Assembly: GCF_025961475.1 (NCBI RefSeq)
Contig: NZ_JAOQNS010000003.1
Coordinates: 196,501-260,500 of the forward strand
Source: Rhodobium gokarnense
GTDB lineage: Bacteria; Pseudomonadota; Alphaproteobacteria; Rhizobiales; Rhodobiaceae
Reading direction: 5' to 3'
DNA: 64,000 bases
The position numbers and the translations under genes were made by a program. This document shows, piece by piece, positions 55,759-63,317 of this stretch. Under the pieces are notes generated by a model that made no database searches, was not told where the DNA came from, and worked only from the letters and a program-made list of their open reading frames with translations. How positions within the stretch are numbered: position 1 is the first letter of the stretch; each line of letters starts with the position of its first letter.

Positions 55759-56550
55759 ATGAGAGCTTCTGTTGTCGCCCTGACCGCGGCCGTCCTTGTC
55801 GGCGCGGCGAGCACCGCCCACGCCCATTTCCAGCTCGTCTATACCCCCGAGGTGATGCTGGAGAACCCGGCGGAGATCCCCTTCAAGCTGGTCTTCGGTC
55901 ACCCGATGGAAAACGGCCATGTCATGGATATGGGGCTGCCCGAGGCCTTCACCGTCACCTTCAAGGGCAAGACCACGGACCTGAAGGACACCTTGAAGGA
56001 GATCACCTGGACCGGCGCCCACAACGACGCCAAGGCCTATGAGACCACCTACAAGGTCCGCCGCAACGGCGATTATGTCTTCGCATTGACGCCGGCACCC
56101 TATTACGAGGGCAGCGAGGACATCTACATCCAGCAGATCGCCAAGGCCTATGTGAACAAGGGCGCCATGCCGACCTCGTGGAACGAGCCGCTCGGCCTTG
56201 CGACCGAGATCGTGCCGCTGACGAAGCCCTACCAGACCTATGCCGGCGGCACCTTCACCGGCCAGCTCCTCGCCGAGGGCAAGCCGGTCGCCGGCGCCGA
56301 ATGCGAGATCGAATACATCAACCCGGAGATCGACATGGACGGCAACGCCTTTGCCAAGGAGGCGAAGGGCCCGGTGCCGGCGAGCGCCATCGTCGCCATC
56401 ACCGATCCGAACGGCATGTTCACCTTCGGCATCCCGCGCGCCGGTGTATGGGGCTTTGCCTGCCTCGGCTCCGGTCCGGACAAGGAGCACGAGGGCAAGG
56501 AACTCTCCCAGGACGCCGTCCTGTGGATCAACGCCGGCACGCTTCAGTAG
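55759..56550 (+). CDS. DUF4198 (NikK-like) periplasmic metal-associated protein
   Basis: 263 residues from the ATG at 55759. Signal peptide ending A-H-A-H-F, so the mature protein begins with His, a feature of the nickel-binding NikK/CbtJ/DUF4198 group. Body: V-F-G-H-P-M-E-N-G-H, D-Y-V-F-A-L-T-P-A-P-Y-Y-E and a C-terminal Ig-like part F-T-F-G-I-P-R-A-G-V-W-G-F. Transport partner unknown; paired with the NikL-like gene upstream and next to feoAB. A strong terminator follows. Confidence 0.75.
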   Translation: MRASVVALTAAVLVGAASTAHAHFQLVYTPEVMLENPAEIPFKLVFGHPMENGHVMDMGLPEAFTVTFKGKTTDLKDTLKEITWTGAHNDAKAYETTYKVRRNGDYVFALTPAPYYEGSEDIYIQQIAKAYVNKGAMPTSWNEPLGLATEIVPLTKPYQTYAGGTFTGQLLAEGKPVAGAECEIEYINPEIDMDGNAFAKEAKGPVPASAIVAITDPNGMFTFGIPRAGVWGFACLGSGPDKEHEGKELSQDAVLWINAGTLQ

Positions 56551-56591
56551 CGCCGATCCTGAGGATCGCGCACGCTCGCGATGCGCGGACC

Positions 56592-56628
56592 GCCCCGCCG
56601 GACCTCTCCCTCCGGCGGGGCATTTTTT
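56592..56628 (+). terminator. Rho-independent terminator after the DUF4198 gene
   Basis: GCCCCGCCGG and CCGGCGGGGC form a perfect 10-bp stem with a 10-nt loop, then CATTTTTT. It separates the feo-linked genes from the ferrosome-type cluster. Confidence 0.9.
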
Positions 56629-56802
56629 CCGGCCCGGAAGGACCCCACCTGCCATCCGGAGCAACTGCCCCTCCCGCCACCTTCGTTGTCCGAAACGGGT
56701 TGCAATCGGGCTCCGGAACCGGCATAAATGCAAATGGATCGCAATCGCATATGCATTATCCCTTATACATATGTGGCGGCGACCGGAAACGGGGAGATCG
56801 CC

Positions 56803-57207
56803 ATGAGCCAATACGTCCACCACGTCCCGGGCCGCCTCCGGGTTCGCTGCAAGACGATGCGCGCCGACGCGGCCAAGCTGCGGGAGATCGCACTTGCCAT
56901 GGAAGACGTGCCGGGCGTGCGCTCGATCCGGACCAACCCGCAATCGGGCAGCATCATCCTCGGCTACGACGGCGAGATCACCGACCGCGACACGCTGCTG
57001 GCTGCCCTCGACGGCCTCGGCTGCTCGGCCGAGTACAAGACGCCGAATCGGACCGGACCGCGCACCGTCAACTTCGGCGGCTCCTCCAAGCTGATCGGCG
57101 AGACCGTCACCCGGACGCTGGTCAGCGCCGTCGTCGGCACCGTCGTCAAGTCGACCGTCGAGCCGAAGGTGCTGACGCTCCTGAAGCTTTCCCGCATCGC
57201 CCGCTAA
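56803..57207 (+). CDS. HMA-type small protein of a ferrosome-like cluster (FezC-like)
   Basis: 134 residues from an ATG with GGGGAG at 7-nt spacing. N-terminal H-H-V-P-G-R-L-R-V-R, then an HMA-like ferredoxin fold (A-M-E-D-V-P-G-V-R-S-I-R, S-G-S-I-I-L-G-Y-D) without the usual C-x2-C, and a C-terminal hydrophobic segment (T-V-T-R-T-L-V-S-A-V-V-G-T-V-V). The H-x-P-G-R signature near the N-terminus occurs again in the next gene and in altered form in the ATPase. In ferrosome clusters such HMA proteins are called FezC. Name withheld as homology was not tested. Confidence 0.72.
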   Translation: MSQYVHHVPGRLRVRCKTMRADAAKLREIALAMEDVPGVRSIRTNPQSGSIILGYDGEITDRDTLLAALDGLGCSAEYKTPNRTGPRTVNFGGSSKLIGETVTRTLVSAVVGTVVKSTVEPKVLTLLKLSRIAR

Positions 57208-57218
57208 CGGCGGATCGC

Positions 57219-57238
57219 GGCAGGGCCGAAACCCTGCC
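57219..57238 (+). other. Stem-loop after the first HMA gene
   Basis: GGCAGGG-CCGAAA-CCCTGCC, a perfect 7-bp stem with no T-tract. Might attenuate transcription into the rest of the cluster. A 13-bp palindrome TATTCAGTGAATA follows at 57279-57291, 14 bp before the next start, a possible operator. Confidence 0.5.
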
Positions 57239-57305
57239 TAGCAATCCTGACAATGTGCGATTCTGCGCGTTGCCCGCTTATTCAGTGAATACTACGAATC
57301 ACCAA

Positions 57306-57638
57306 ATGAATGAGCCTGCCGATTCCGACCTCATCGCCGCCTTCTGGCGGATCCGGCCGATGCTGAGGATCGCCCACCATATTCCCGGCCGCATCCGGTT
57401 GTCCGTTTCCCTGAAAGCGCTGGCGAGCGGGCCGAAATTGTCCGCCGGCACGGTCGAGGCCCTTCTGGCGCGCCTTGAGGGCATCACCGCCGTGCGCATC
57501 AACCGGGCCGCGGGCTCGGCCACCGTCACCTACGATCCGAAGACGTTTCCGCCCGACCTGTGGTCGAAGATCGTGACCGCCGACCGTCCGGCGATCGAGG
57601 CGGAAATCCGCCGGCGGCTCGACCTCGCCGATGCATGA
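57306..57638 (+). CDS. Second HMA-type small protein of the ferrosome-like cluster
   Basis: 110 residues. R-I-A-H-H-I-P-G-R-I-R-L-S-V repeats the H-x-P-G-R motif of the gene before it, followed by an HMA-like fold (L-L-A-R-L-E-G-I-T-A-V-R-I-N, A-G-S-A-T-V-T-Y-D) with no metal-binding Cys pair. Unlike the first HMA protein it lacks a C-terminal hydrophobic segment and is probably soluble. An ATG 18 codons later is possible. Confidence 0.65.
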   Translation: MNEPADSDLIAAFWRIRPMLRIAHHIPGRIRLSVSLKALASGPKLSAGTVEALLARLEGITAVRINRAAGSATVTYDPKTFPPDLWSKIVTADRPAIEAEIRRRLDLADA

Positions 57639-57651
57639 AGGCCGAATACAT

Positions 57652-58044
57652 ATGACCTACCACCCCGAGATGCCATACGCCGGACAAGGCGTGCCGGCCG
57701 TCCCCTATCCGGCGCCGCAGCCGGCCTCCGGCGACGTCTGCGCCGACCTTGTCCGGCTCGCCCTGATGGGCGCCGTGGTCGGCGGCTCGATCGCGGCGGC
57801 AAGCGGCCTCAGAAAAGTCCGCCGCGGCGAGATCCAGCAATGGGACATGACCCTTGAGACGACCCGCGGCGCGGTTCTGGCCGGCGCGGCGACCGCGATC
57901 TCCGGGGTCGCCGCCCGCGCCGTGACAGATGAGGGCATCGCCCGCCTCGGCATGCTCTTTGCCGGCGGCGTTGCGGCCTATTACGGCCTTGAGGTCCTGG
58001 CCGACCGGCTCGATCCGGCAAAGAAGACGGAAGGCGGCAAATGA
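57652..58044 (+). CDS. Small membrane protein A1 of the ferrosome-like cluster
   Basis: 130 residues from the ATG at 57652 (GAAGG upstream; an ATG at 57631 is the alternative). Pro/Tyr-rich N-terminus, then three hydrophobic, Gly/Ala-rich helices: L-A-L-M-G-A-V-V-G-G-S-I-A-A, A-V-L-A-G-A-A-T-A-I-S-G-V-A-A and L-F-A-G-G-V-A-A-Y-Y-G. Paralogous to the gene at 59086. Likely a structural membrane protein of the compartment; inference. Confidence 0.65.
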   Translation: MTYHPEMPYAGQGVPAVPYPAPQPASGDVCADLVRLALMGAVVGGSIAAASGLRKVRRGEIQQWDMTLETTRGAVLAGAATAISGVAARAVTDEGIARLGMLFAGGVAAYYGLEVLADRLDPAKKTEGGK

Positions 58045-58337
58045 GCGGCGAAAACGGTTTCGGCGGCCACCGCCACGGCGTGAAGAAGAACATCCTTGAA
58101 GGCCTCGGCGGCATGTTCGTCGGCGCCGCCGCCGTTCTCGTCCTGAAAGGCGCCTTCGCCCGCAAGACCGGCGAGCCGGCGCCGCAACCGGACGAGCCGG
58201 CAAGCGATACGCCGGCAAAGGACGAGGACAAGACGACAAAGGCGTCCGCGGCCAAGAGCACCGCACGCCGGGCCAAGAGCACCAGGACGACGCCGAAACG
58301 CGCGCCACGCAAACCGGCGACAGGGAGCGCTGAATAG
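58041..58337 (+). CDS. Small membrane protein with basic tail, ferrosome-like cluster
   Basis: 98 residues. One hydrophobic segment G-L-G-G-M-F-V-G-A-A-A-V-L-V-L-K-G-A related to that of the two Gly-rich proteins in the cluster, then an acidic/Pro stretch and a Lys/Arg/Thr/Ala tail (A-R-R-A-K-S-T-R-T-T-P-K-R) like a histone H1 tail or polyanion binder. Overlaps the previous gene by 4 bp and the next starts 1 bp on. Function unknown; could bind phosphate, nucleic acid or mineral. Confidence 0.6.
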   Translation: MSGENGFGGHRHGVKKNILEGLGGMFVGAAAVLVLKGAFARKTGEPAPQPDEPASDTPAKDEDKTTKASAAKSTARRAKSTRTTPKRAPRKPATGSAE

Positions 58338-58338
58338 A

Positions 58339-59079
58339 ATGAGCGACCAGAACAAGGGGCCGGAGACCGGTCAGGTGGCCGGCGACGGCGGTTTCAATTT
58401 CCAGGGACAGGGTTTCGGCGGCCAGGGCTTCGGCGGACAGGGCTTTGGCGGACAAGGGTTTGCCGGCCAGGCCTTCGGCGGCCCCACGGGCGCTGACGGC
58501 GCTGCCGACACCGGTCCGCAAGGCTACGGGCCCCAGGCATTCCAGCCGATGGGCGGCCCGCAGATGCCGCCGCAGCCGAGTCCCTATGGCGCGCCCCCGT
58601 TCGGCCCACAGAGTGGCTGGCCCTACGGCTATGCCCCGATGCCGCCGATGGGCGGGCCGCAAGGCTTTGCCGGCTACGGTCCGGCCGATCCCTGTGGCTA
58701 CGGCCCGCAAGGCTACGGCCCCCAAGGATACGGACCTGCCATGGGCGGCTTCGATCCCGGCATGGGCCAGGGGTCCATGGGCGCAGGCGGCATGGGCGGC
58801 CAGGGCGGAATGGGCCATGGCGGCGGCCAGGGAGGACAGGCCGGCAGCCAGGGCGGCGTAACCGGCATGCACAACCTCCTCAACGAGCTGACCAATGGCG
58901 GCAATCCGCTCGCCGCGCTGTCGCGCTACATCGATTTCAGCAATGGCGACTTCCTGAAGGGCGCCGCCGTCGGCGCCGCCGCCGTGCTCATTCTCACCAA
59001 TGACGACGTCAAGAAGGCGATCTTCGGCGCCTTCGCCTCCAAGGGCGACGACGCCACCGACGACAAGAGCGAGGAATAG
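58339..59079 (+). CDS. Gly/Gln/Pro-rich membrane-anchored protein B1, ferrosome-like cluster
   Basis: 246 residues. Residues about 20-50 are tandem G-F-G-G-Q repeats, then a Pro/Gly/Tyr/Gln low-complexity region to about 175 (G-Y-G-P-Q repeats and G-M-G-G-Q-G). The C-terminal part is ordered: a helix N-L-L-N-E-L-T-N-G-G, then the hydrophobic F-L-K-G-A-A-V-G-A-A-A-V-L-I-L-T-N-D-D-V-K-K-A-I, and an acidic end. The low-complexity part could phase-separate or coat a compartment. Paralogous in its C-terminus to the gene at 59421. Confidence 0.68.
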   Translation: MSDQNKGPETGQVAGDGGFNFQGQGFGGQGFGGQGFGGQGFAGQAFGGPTGADGAADTGPQGYGPQAFQPMGGPQMPPQPSPYGAPPFGPQSGWPYGYAPMPPMGGPQGFAGYGPADPCGYGPQGYGPQGYGPAMGGFDPGMGQGSMGAGGMGGQGGMGHGGGQGGQAGSQGGVTGMHNLLNELTNGGNPLAALSRYIDFSNGDFLKGAAVGAAAVLILTNDDVKKAIFGAFASKGDDATDDKSEE

Positions 59080-59085
59080 ACGCCG

Positions 59086-59424
59086 ATGCACGGATACTAT
59101 CCGCGAGCCTATTTCGGCCCCCAGATGCGGCCGGGCTATCCCGCCCTTCGCGCCGGCACCATCGGCGTCATGATCGGCGGAGCAGGCGCCGCCGCGCGTA
59201 ACATCCCGGCCTACCGCGCCGGCACGATGACGCGCCAGGAGGCCCTCAGCGACACCGCGCGCACCGCCTTCTTTGCCGGCGCCGCAGCGGCCGCTGCCGA
59301 TGTCGCGGCGCGCGCGCTCGGCGGCAACGGCGTCCTGCCGACTGCGGCGGCCATCACCACCGGTGCCGCGGTCATGTATTACCTGGCGAAGTCCGCCAAT
59401 GAGAAAACGGGTGACGAGAAATGA
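59086..59424 (+). CDS. Small membrane protein A2 of the ferrosome-like cluster
   Basis: 112 residues. Pro/Tyr/Arg-rich start, then Gly/Ala-rich hydrophobic segments: A-G-T-I-G-V-M-I-G-G-A-G-A-A, A-F-F-A-G-A-A-A-A-A-A-D-V-A-A-R-A and A-I-T-T-G-A-A-V-M-Y-Y. The A-G-A-A-x-A-x3-V-A-A-R-A block is shared with the gene at 57652. Overlaps the next gene by 4 bp. Probable integral membrane structural protein. Confidence 0.65.
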   Translation: MHGYYPRAYFGPQMRPGYPALRAGTIGVMIGGAGAAARNIPAYRAGTMTRQEALSDTARTAFFAGAAAAAADVAARALGGNGVLPTAAAITTGAAVMYYLAKSANEKTGDEK

Positions 59425-59876
59425 GCAACCAGGGCAATCCTCAGGGCGGCGCCTATCCGGGCCAGGGCCAGTGGGGCCAGGCCGGCCAGATGAATGGCGG
59501 CCAGGGCAATGGCGGTCAGGGCACCGGGGGGCAGGCCTATCAGGGCCAGGCGATGCAGGGCCATGGCAACATGCCCTATGGCGGCTATCCGCTTGCCGGC
59601 GGCGCCGTCGGCTACGCCGCCTATCCCCAGGGTTACGGCTACGGCGCCATGGCCCCGCAGCAATCGACGATGTTCTCGCCCTCCACCGAGCGCTTCATCA
59701 AGGGCGCGCTGATCGGCGCGGCCGCGGCCTATATCCTCACCAACCCCAAGGTCCAGAACGCCGTCATCAAGGGCTCGGTCCGGGCCTGGGATTTCCTGCA
59801 GGGCGGCATTGAGGAGGTCAAGGAACGCTTCCGCGACGCCGAGGCCGAGGTCCAGGCGGAAAAGGGCTCGGACTGA
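59421..59876 (+). CDS. Gly/Gln-rich membrane-anchored protein B2, ferrosome-like cluster
   Basis: 151 residues. First 85 are Gly/Gln/Tyr/Met-rich with irregular G-G-Q-G and Y-P-G-Q-G units. Then S-T-E-R-F-I-K-G-A-L-I-G-A-A-A-A-Y-I-L-T-N-P-K-V-Q-N-A-V, matching the C-terminal membrane motif of the 246-residue protein at 58339. The end is a charged helix with F-L-Q-G-G-I-E-E-V-K-E-R. Precedes the ATPase gene by 55 bp. Confidence 0.68.
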   Translation: MSNQGNPQGGAYPGQGQWGQAGQMNGGQGNGGQGTGGQAYQGQAMQGHGNMPYGGYPLAGGAVGYAAYPQGYGYGAMAPQQSTMFSPSTERFIKGALIGAAAAYILTNPKVQNAVIKGSVRAWDFLQGGIEEVKERFRDAEAEVQAEKGSD

Positions 59877-59931
59877 TCTCCGGCTCCACCCCGAGCATCG
59901 CCCCTGATCCGCGTATCGGAAGGCTCGCTGA

Positions 59932-62088
59932 ATGAACGCGGTCTCTCCCCCGCCCGCGACCGCTACCAATGGCCTGCGCCTCGTCCACGAGACGCCGCGG
60001 CGGCTGCGCTTCAAGCTGCCGCTGCTGAGGGATCGGCGGGTCAATTTCGGCTTCCTGCAGGTGATGCTGGAATCGGAGGACGGGGTTGCCAGCGTCAGGA
60101 TCAACGACCGCGCCGCCAGCCTGGTCATCGCCTATGACGGCCGAAGCGAGGTTCGCGACGCGCTCCTCAGGCGGCTGAAGGCGCTTTCCGGCGAGACGCT
60201 GCCGAAGACGGCCTCCGGCCGGGCCTCCGAGGTCGCCGACCTCGCCCCGCTGATCGCCAACGGCGCCCTCATCGCGCTGCTGCCGTTCCTTGGCCCCACC
60301 GCGAAGGCCGCTCTCACCTTCCTCAACATCTCCGGCACGCTCGTCAATGGCGCCGCCGCGGCCACCCGCGGCATCAAGGTGGAAACCCTCGATGCGCTGG
60401 CCATCGGCCTCACCGCGGCAAAGGGCGAGTACCTGACGGCGAACACCACCGAGTTCCTCCTAAAACTCGCCGGCTATGTGGAAAGCACCACGGCCCAGAA
60501 ATCCGACGACATGCTGCGCCACCTGCTGCGCCCGGAGCCGGTCGATGCCTGGGTGGAAAAGGGCGGCAAGCTCACCCGCGTCGCCGATACCGACATCAGG
60601 GAGAACGACCGCGTCGTCGTCGGCGTCGGCGAGCGCATCCCGGTCGACGGCCTCGTCCTGCGCGGCAACGCCTTCGTCAACCAGGCCTCCATCACCGGCG
60701 AGTCGGAGCCGGTGCGAAAGGAGCCGATGGACCGGGTGATCTCCGGCTCGGTCGTGGAGGACGGACGACTGACCATCGAGGCCCGCCATGTCGGCGAGGA
60801 GACGACGACGGCGCGGGTCTCCAAGTTCATCGAGCAGGCCCTCGACCAGACCTCGGAAACCCAGCGCGTCTCGGCCGCCCTCGCCGACAAGCGCGTCTAT
60901 CTCACGCTCGGTACGGGCGCTGCCGTCTATTCGCTGACCCGCGACCTCACCCGGCTGGAGTCGGTACTCCTCGTCGACTATTCCTGCGCCATCAAGCTCG
61001 GCACGCCGCTCGCCTTCAAGTCCGGCATGTACAACGCCGCGACCTCCGGCCTCCTGATCAAGGGCGGTCAGACCATCGAACAGCTTGCAGCCGTCGATGC
61101 CTTCGTCTTCGACAAGACCGGCACGCTGACCCATTCCGAACTCGACGTCGTCGACGTCCTCGTCTTCGACACGAAGCACTGGACCCCGAAGCGGCTGCTG
61201 GCCATGACCGCCTCCATCGAGGAGCACGCCCACCACCCGGTCGCGGAGGCGATCGTGCGCCGCGCCAACGAGGACAAGTTCAACCACATCGACCACGGCG
61301 AGGTGGACTACCTCGTCGCCCACGGCATGCGTTGCAAGGTGCGCGGGGCGGGCGACATCCAGATCGGCAGTCGCCACTTCCTGGAAGACCACGAGAACAT
61401 CTCGTTCGCGCCCTATGACGAGACCATCGAGCGGCTGTCGAAGGAGGGAAAGACCCTGCTCTACGTCGCCGCCGACGGCGCCCCGCTCGGCGTCATCGGC
61501 CTGGAGGACCGGGTCCGGGCCAACGCCGCCCGTGAGGTCTCGAAGCTGCGCGACCTCGGCATCAGGCGCATCGTCATGCTGACCGGCGACAACGAGGTAA
61601 AGGCGGCAGCGCTGGCGAAAGAACTCGGCATCACCGAGGTCCACGCCGGCATGGAGCCGGAGGGCAAGGCCGGCGTCATCGAGGCGCTGCAGGGCGAAGG
61701 CCACAAGGTCGCCTTCGTCGGCGACGGCGTGAATGACGGCCCGGCGCTCGTCACGGCCGATGTCGGCATCGCCATGCCGCGCGGCGCGGAGATCGCCCGC
61801 GCCTCCGCCGACGTGGTGCTGCTGGAAGACCGGCTGGAACTCCTCGCCGCCTCCATCGACATTTCGCGCCAGACCATGAAGCTGGTCGACACCAACTTCA
61901 AACTCGCCGCCGGCATCAACACCGGCATCCTCGCCGGCGCCCTCGCCGGCTTCCTGTCGCCGATCACCACCGCCGTCCTCCACAACGGCACCACGGTCGG
62001 GCTATTGCTGAAGGCTCTGAAGGGCGCCAAGCCGCAACTGGCGCCGCCGGCGAAACAGACGCTGGATCTCAAGGCCGAGAAAAATTAG
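59932..62088 (+). CDS. P1B-type metal ATPase of a ferrosome-like cluster (FezB-like)
   Basis: 718 residues. N-terminal HMA-like domain (about 10-85) with H-E-T-P-R-R-L-R-F where the two small proteins have H-x-P-G-R. ATPase motifs: T-G-E-S (255-258), D-K-T-G-T-L-T (394-400), H-P-V-A-E (HP locus), G-D-G-V-N-D-G-P (about 596). The metal-site helix reads V-D-Y-S-C-A-I-K-L-G-T (Cys352) instead of C-P-C or S-P-C, outside the Cu, Zn, Co groups and consistent with the P1B-6 group to which FezB belongs. Probably loads iron into a membrane-bound store; substrate not proven. Confidence 0.8.
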   Translation: MNAVSPPPATATNGLRLVHETPRRLRFKLPLLRDRRVNFGFLQVMLESEDGVASVRINDRAASLVIAYDGRSEVRDALLRRLKALSGETLPKTASGRASEVADLAPLIANGALIALLPFLGPTAKAALTFLNISGTLVNGAAAATRGIKVETLDALAIGLTAAKGEYLTANTTEFLLKLAGYVESTTAQKSDDMLRHLLRPEPVDAWVEKGGKLTRVADTDIRENDRVVVGVGERIPVDGLVLRGNAFVNQASITGESEPVRKEPMDRVISGSVVEDGRLTIEARHVGEETTTARVSKFIEQALDQTSETQRVSAALADKRVYLTLGTGAAVYSLTRDLTRLESVLLVDYSCAIKLGTPLAFKSGMYNAATSGLLIKGGQTIEQLAAVDAFVFDKTGTLTHSELDVVDVLVFDTKHWTPKRLLAMTASIEEHAHHPVAEAIVRRANEDKFNHIDHGEVDYLVAHGMRCKVRGAGDIQIGSRHFLEDHENISFAPYDETIERLSKEGKTLLYVAADGAPLGVIGLEDRVRANAAREVSKLRDLGIRRIVMLTGDNEVKAAALAKELGITEVHAGMEPEGKAGVIEALQGEGHKVAFVGDGVNDGPALVTADVGIAMPRGAEIARASADVVLLEDRLELLAASIDISRQTMKLVDTNFKLAAGINTGILAGALAGFLSPITTAVLHNGTTVGLLLKALKGAKPQLAPPAKQTLDLKAEKN

Positions 62089-62102
62089 CCGGCAAAAATT
62101 CC

Positions 62103-63317
62103 TCAAACCACCGTCGGCCCGGCCGGCGTCTTCGTCAGCACCTCCGCGCCGTTCGGCCCGAGCAGCACCGTGTTCGAAACGAAGAAATTGCCGCGGCCGG
62201 TTTCCGTGAACCAGGACATGGCGTGGAAGGTCATGCCTTCCTGAATTTCCAGATCGGAATCGTGCCGGAGACCGGTGACCTTGTTGCCGCCGGTCCAGGA
62301 CGGCGGAAAGCCGATGCCGACGAGGTAACCGCAATGGTGGCGCCGGTAGTGGGGCATGCCGGCATCGTCGACGACCTTTTGCCATGCGTCGTAGACGTCG
62401 CGGGCGCGAACGCCCGGCTTCAAGGCCGCCAGGATCGCATCGAACGCCTCCTTGGAGACCTCGGCCATCTCGGCGTCCTCATCCGGAATGCTGCCGATAT
62501 TGACGAGCCGGCCCTGGGGCGCGTTGTAGCGGGCAACGCAGCCGGCGACTTCCAGGAACACGCGCTCGCCCTTGCGATAGATGCCGTCACCCCAGGAAGT
62601 GTGCTCCTCGGCCATCCGCGCCTCCGGCCGGATGAACGGGCCGAAGCCCGGCGGCGTACCGCCCGCGCGAGTCATCGCGGCGATGCACTCCGCCGCCACG
62701 TCCGCCTCGGCTGCGCCGTCATGGATGGCGGCAACGGCAGCGGCCGTACCGGCGTCCGAGGCGACGGCCGCCCGGCGCATGATCTCCTGCTCTTCGGGTG
62801 ACTTCACGAGGCGCAGCTCGTCGGCCATGCCGGTGATGTCGGTCCATACGGCGTGCTCGACATTTTCCCGGAGCGCCGCGCCGAAGCCGTAGGAGTGTCC
62901 CGACGACCAGGTCTCCACACCGATCCTGCGGGTAAAGCCCGGCAGCGCGTCGATCACCTGCTCGGTCTCGACCAAGGCCTGCTGCTGCCGCGTCTTGGCG
63001 GTGGAGCGGGCGCGCAGGTGCCGGACCGCCATGTCGGCCGCCGTCTCGCTGTCGCTGTGGCCTTCGAAGAGGGCATTGCGCACCTGGTGCTCGACGGTCA
63101 CCCGCTCCATGGCCCGCGTCACCAGCGTCATGTCGCCCTCAAGGGGAACGATCAGGAGGTGCGGCGCGAAATAGCCCCAATGGTCGAGGCCGGTGAGATA
63201 GAAGATGTTCTCAGGCGTCGACAGGAGGGCAAGGTCGATGTCGCGCTCGGCCATCCTGGCGCGAAGGCGCTTCAGCCGAGCCTCCAGTTCCTGATCAGAA
63301 AACGGGTTTGCGTACAT
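62103..63317 (-). CDS. M24-family hydrolase, creatinase/DoeA-like
   Basis: 404 residues. N-terminal creatinase domain (about 10-150, F-Y-L-T-G-L-D-H-W-G-Y-F) and a C-terminal pita-bread domain. At the first metal-ligand position, where aminopeptidases have D-x-G-x9-D, this has L-E-V-A-G-C-V-A-R-Y-N, so metal binding is probably lost or altered, as in creatinase and ectoine hydrolase DoeA. H-H-C-G-Y-L-V-G-I-G supplies the conserved His. It overlaps the nitrilase-superfamily gene by 23 bp. A hydrolase of a small amide or cyclic amidine; substrate unknown. Confidence 0.8.
   Translation of the reverse strand: MYANPFSDQELEARLKRLRARMAERDIDLALLSTPENIFYLTGLDHWGYFAPHLLIVPLEGDMTLVTRAMERVTVEHQVRNALFEGHSDSETAADMAVRHLRARSTAKTRQQQALVETEQVIDALPGFTRRIGVETWSSGHSYGFGAALRENVEHAVWTDITGMADELRLVKSPEEQEIMRRAAVASDAGTAAAVAAIHDGAAEADVAAECIAAMTRAGGTPPGFGPFIRPEARMAEEHTSWGDGIYRKGERVFLEVAGCVARYNAPQGRLVNIGSIPDEDAEMAEVSKEAFDAILAALKPGVRARDVYDAWQKVVDDAGMPHYRRHHCGYLVGIGFPPSWTGGNKVTGLRHDSDLEIQEGMTFHAMSWFTETGRGNFFVSNTVLLGPNGAEVLTKTPAGPTVV

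Noticed and set aside
58396-58480. Tandem repeats in the Gly-rich gene as a possible CRISPR or minisatellite
   Set aside because: They keep a G-F-G-G-Q reading frame within a coding sequence with a conserved C-terminus and have no spacer structure.
59932-62088. Ordinary copper- or zinc-exporting P-type ATPase
   Set aside because: The metal-site helix has Y-S-C-A rather than C-P-C or S-P-C, the N-terminal domain lacks C-x2-C, and the gene ends a cluster of HMA and Gly-rich proteins rather than standing with a copper or zinc regulator.
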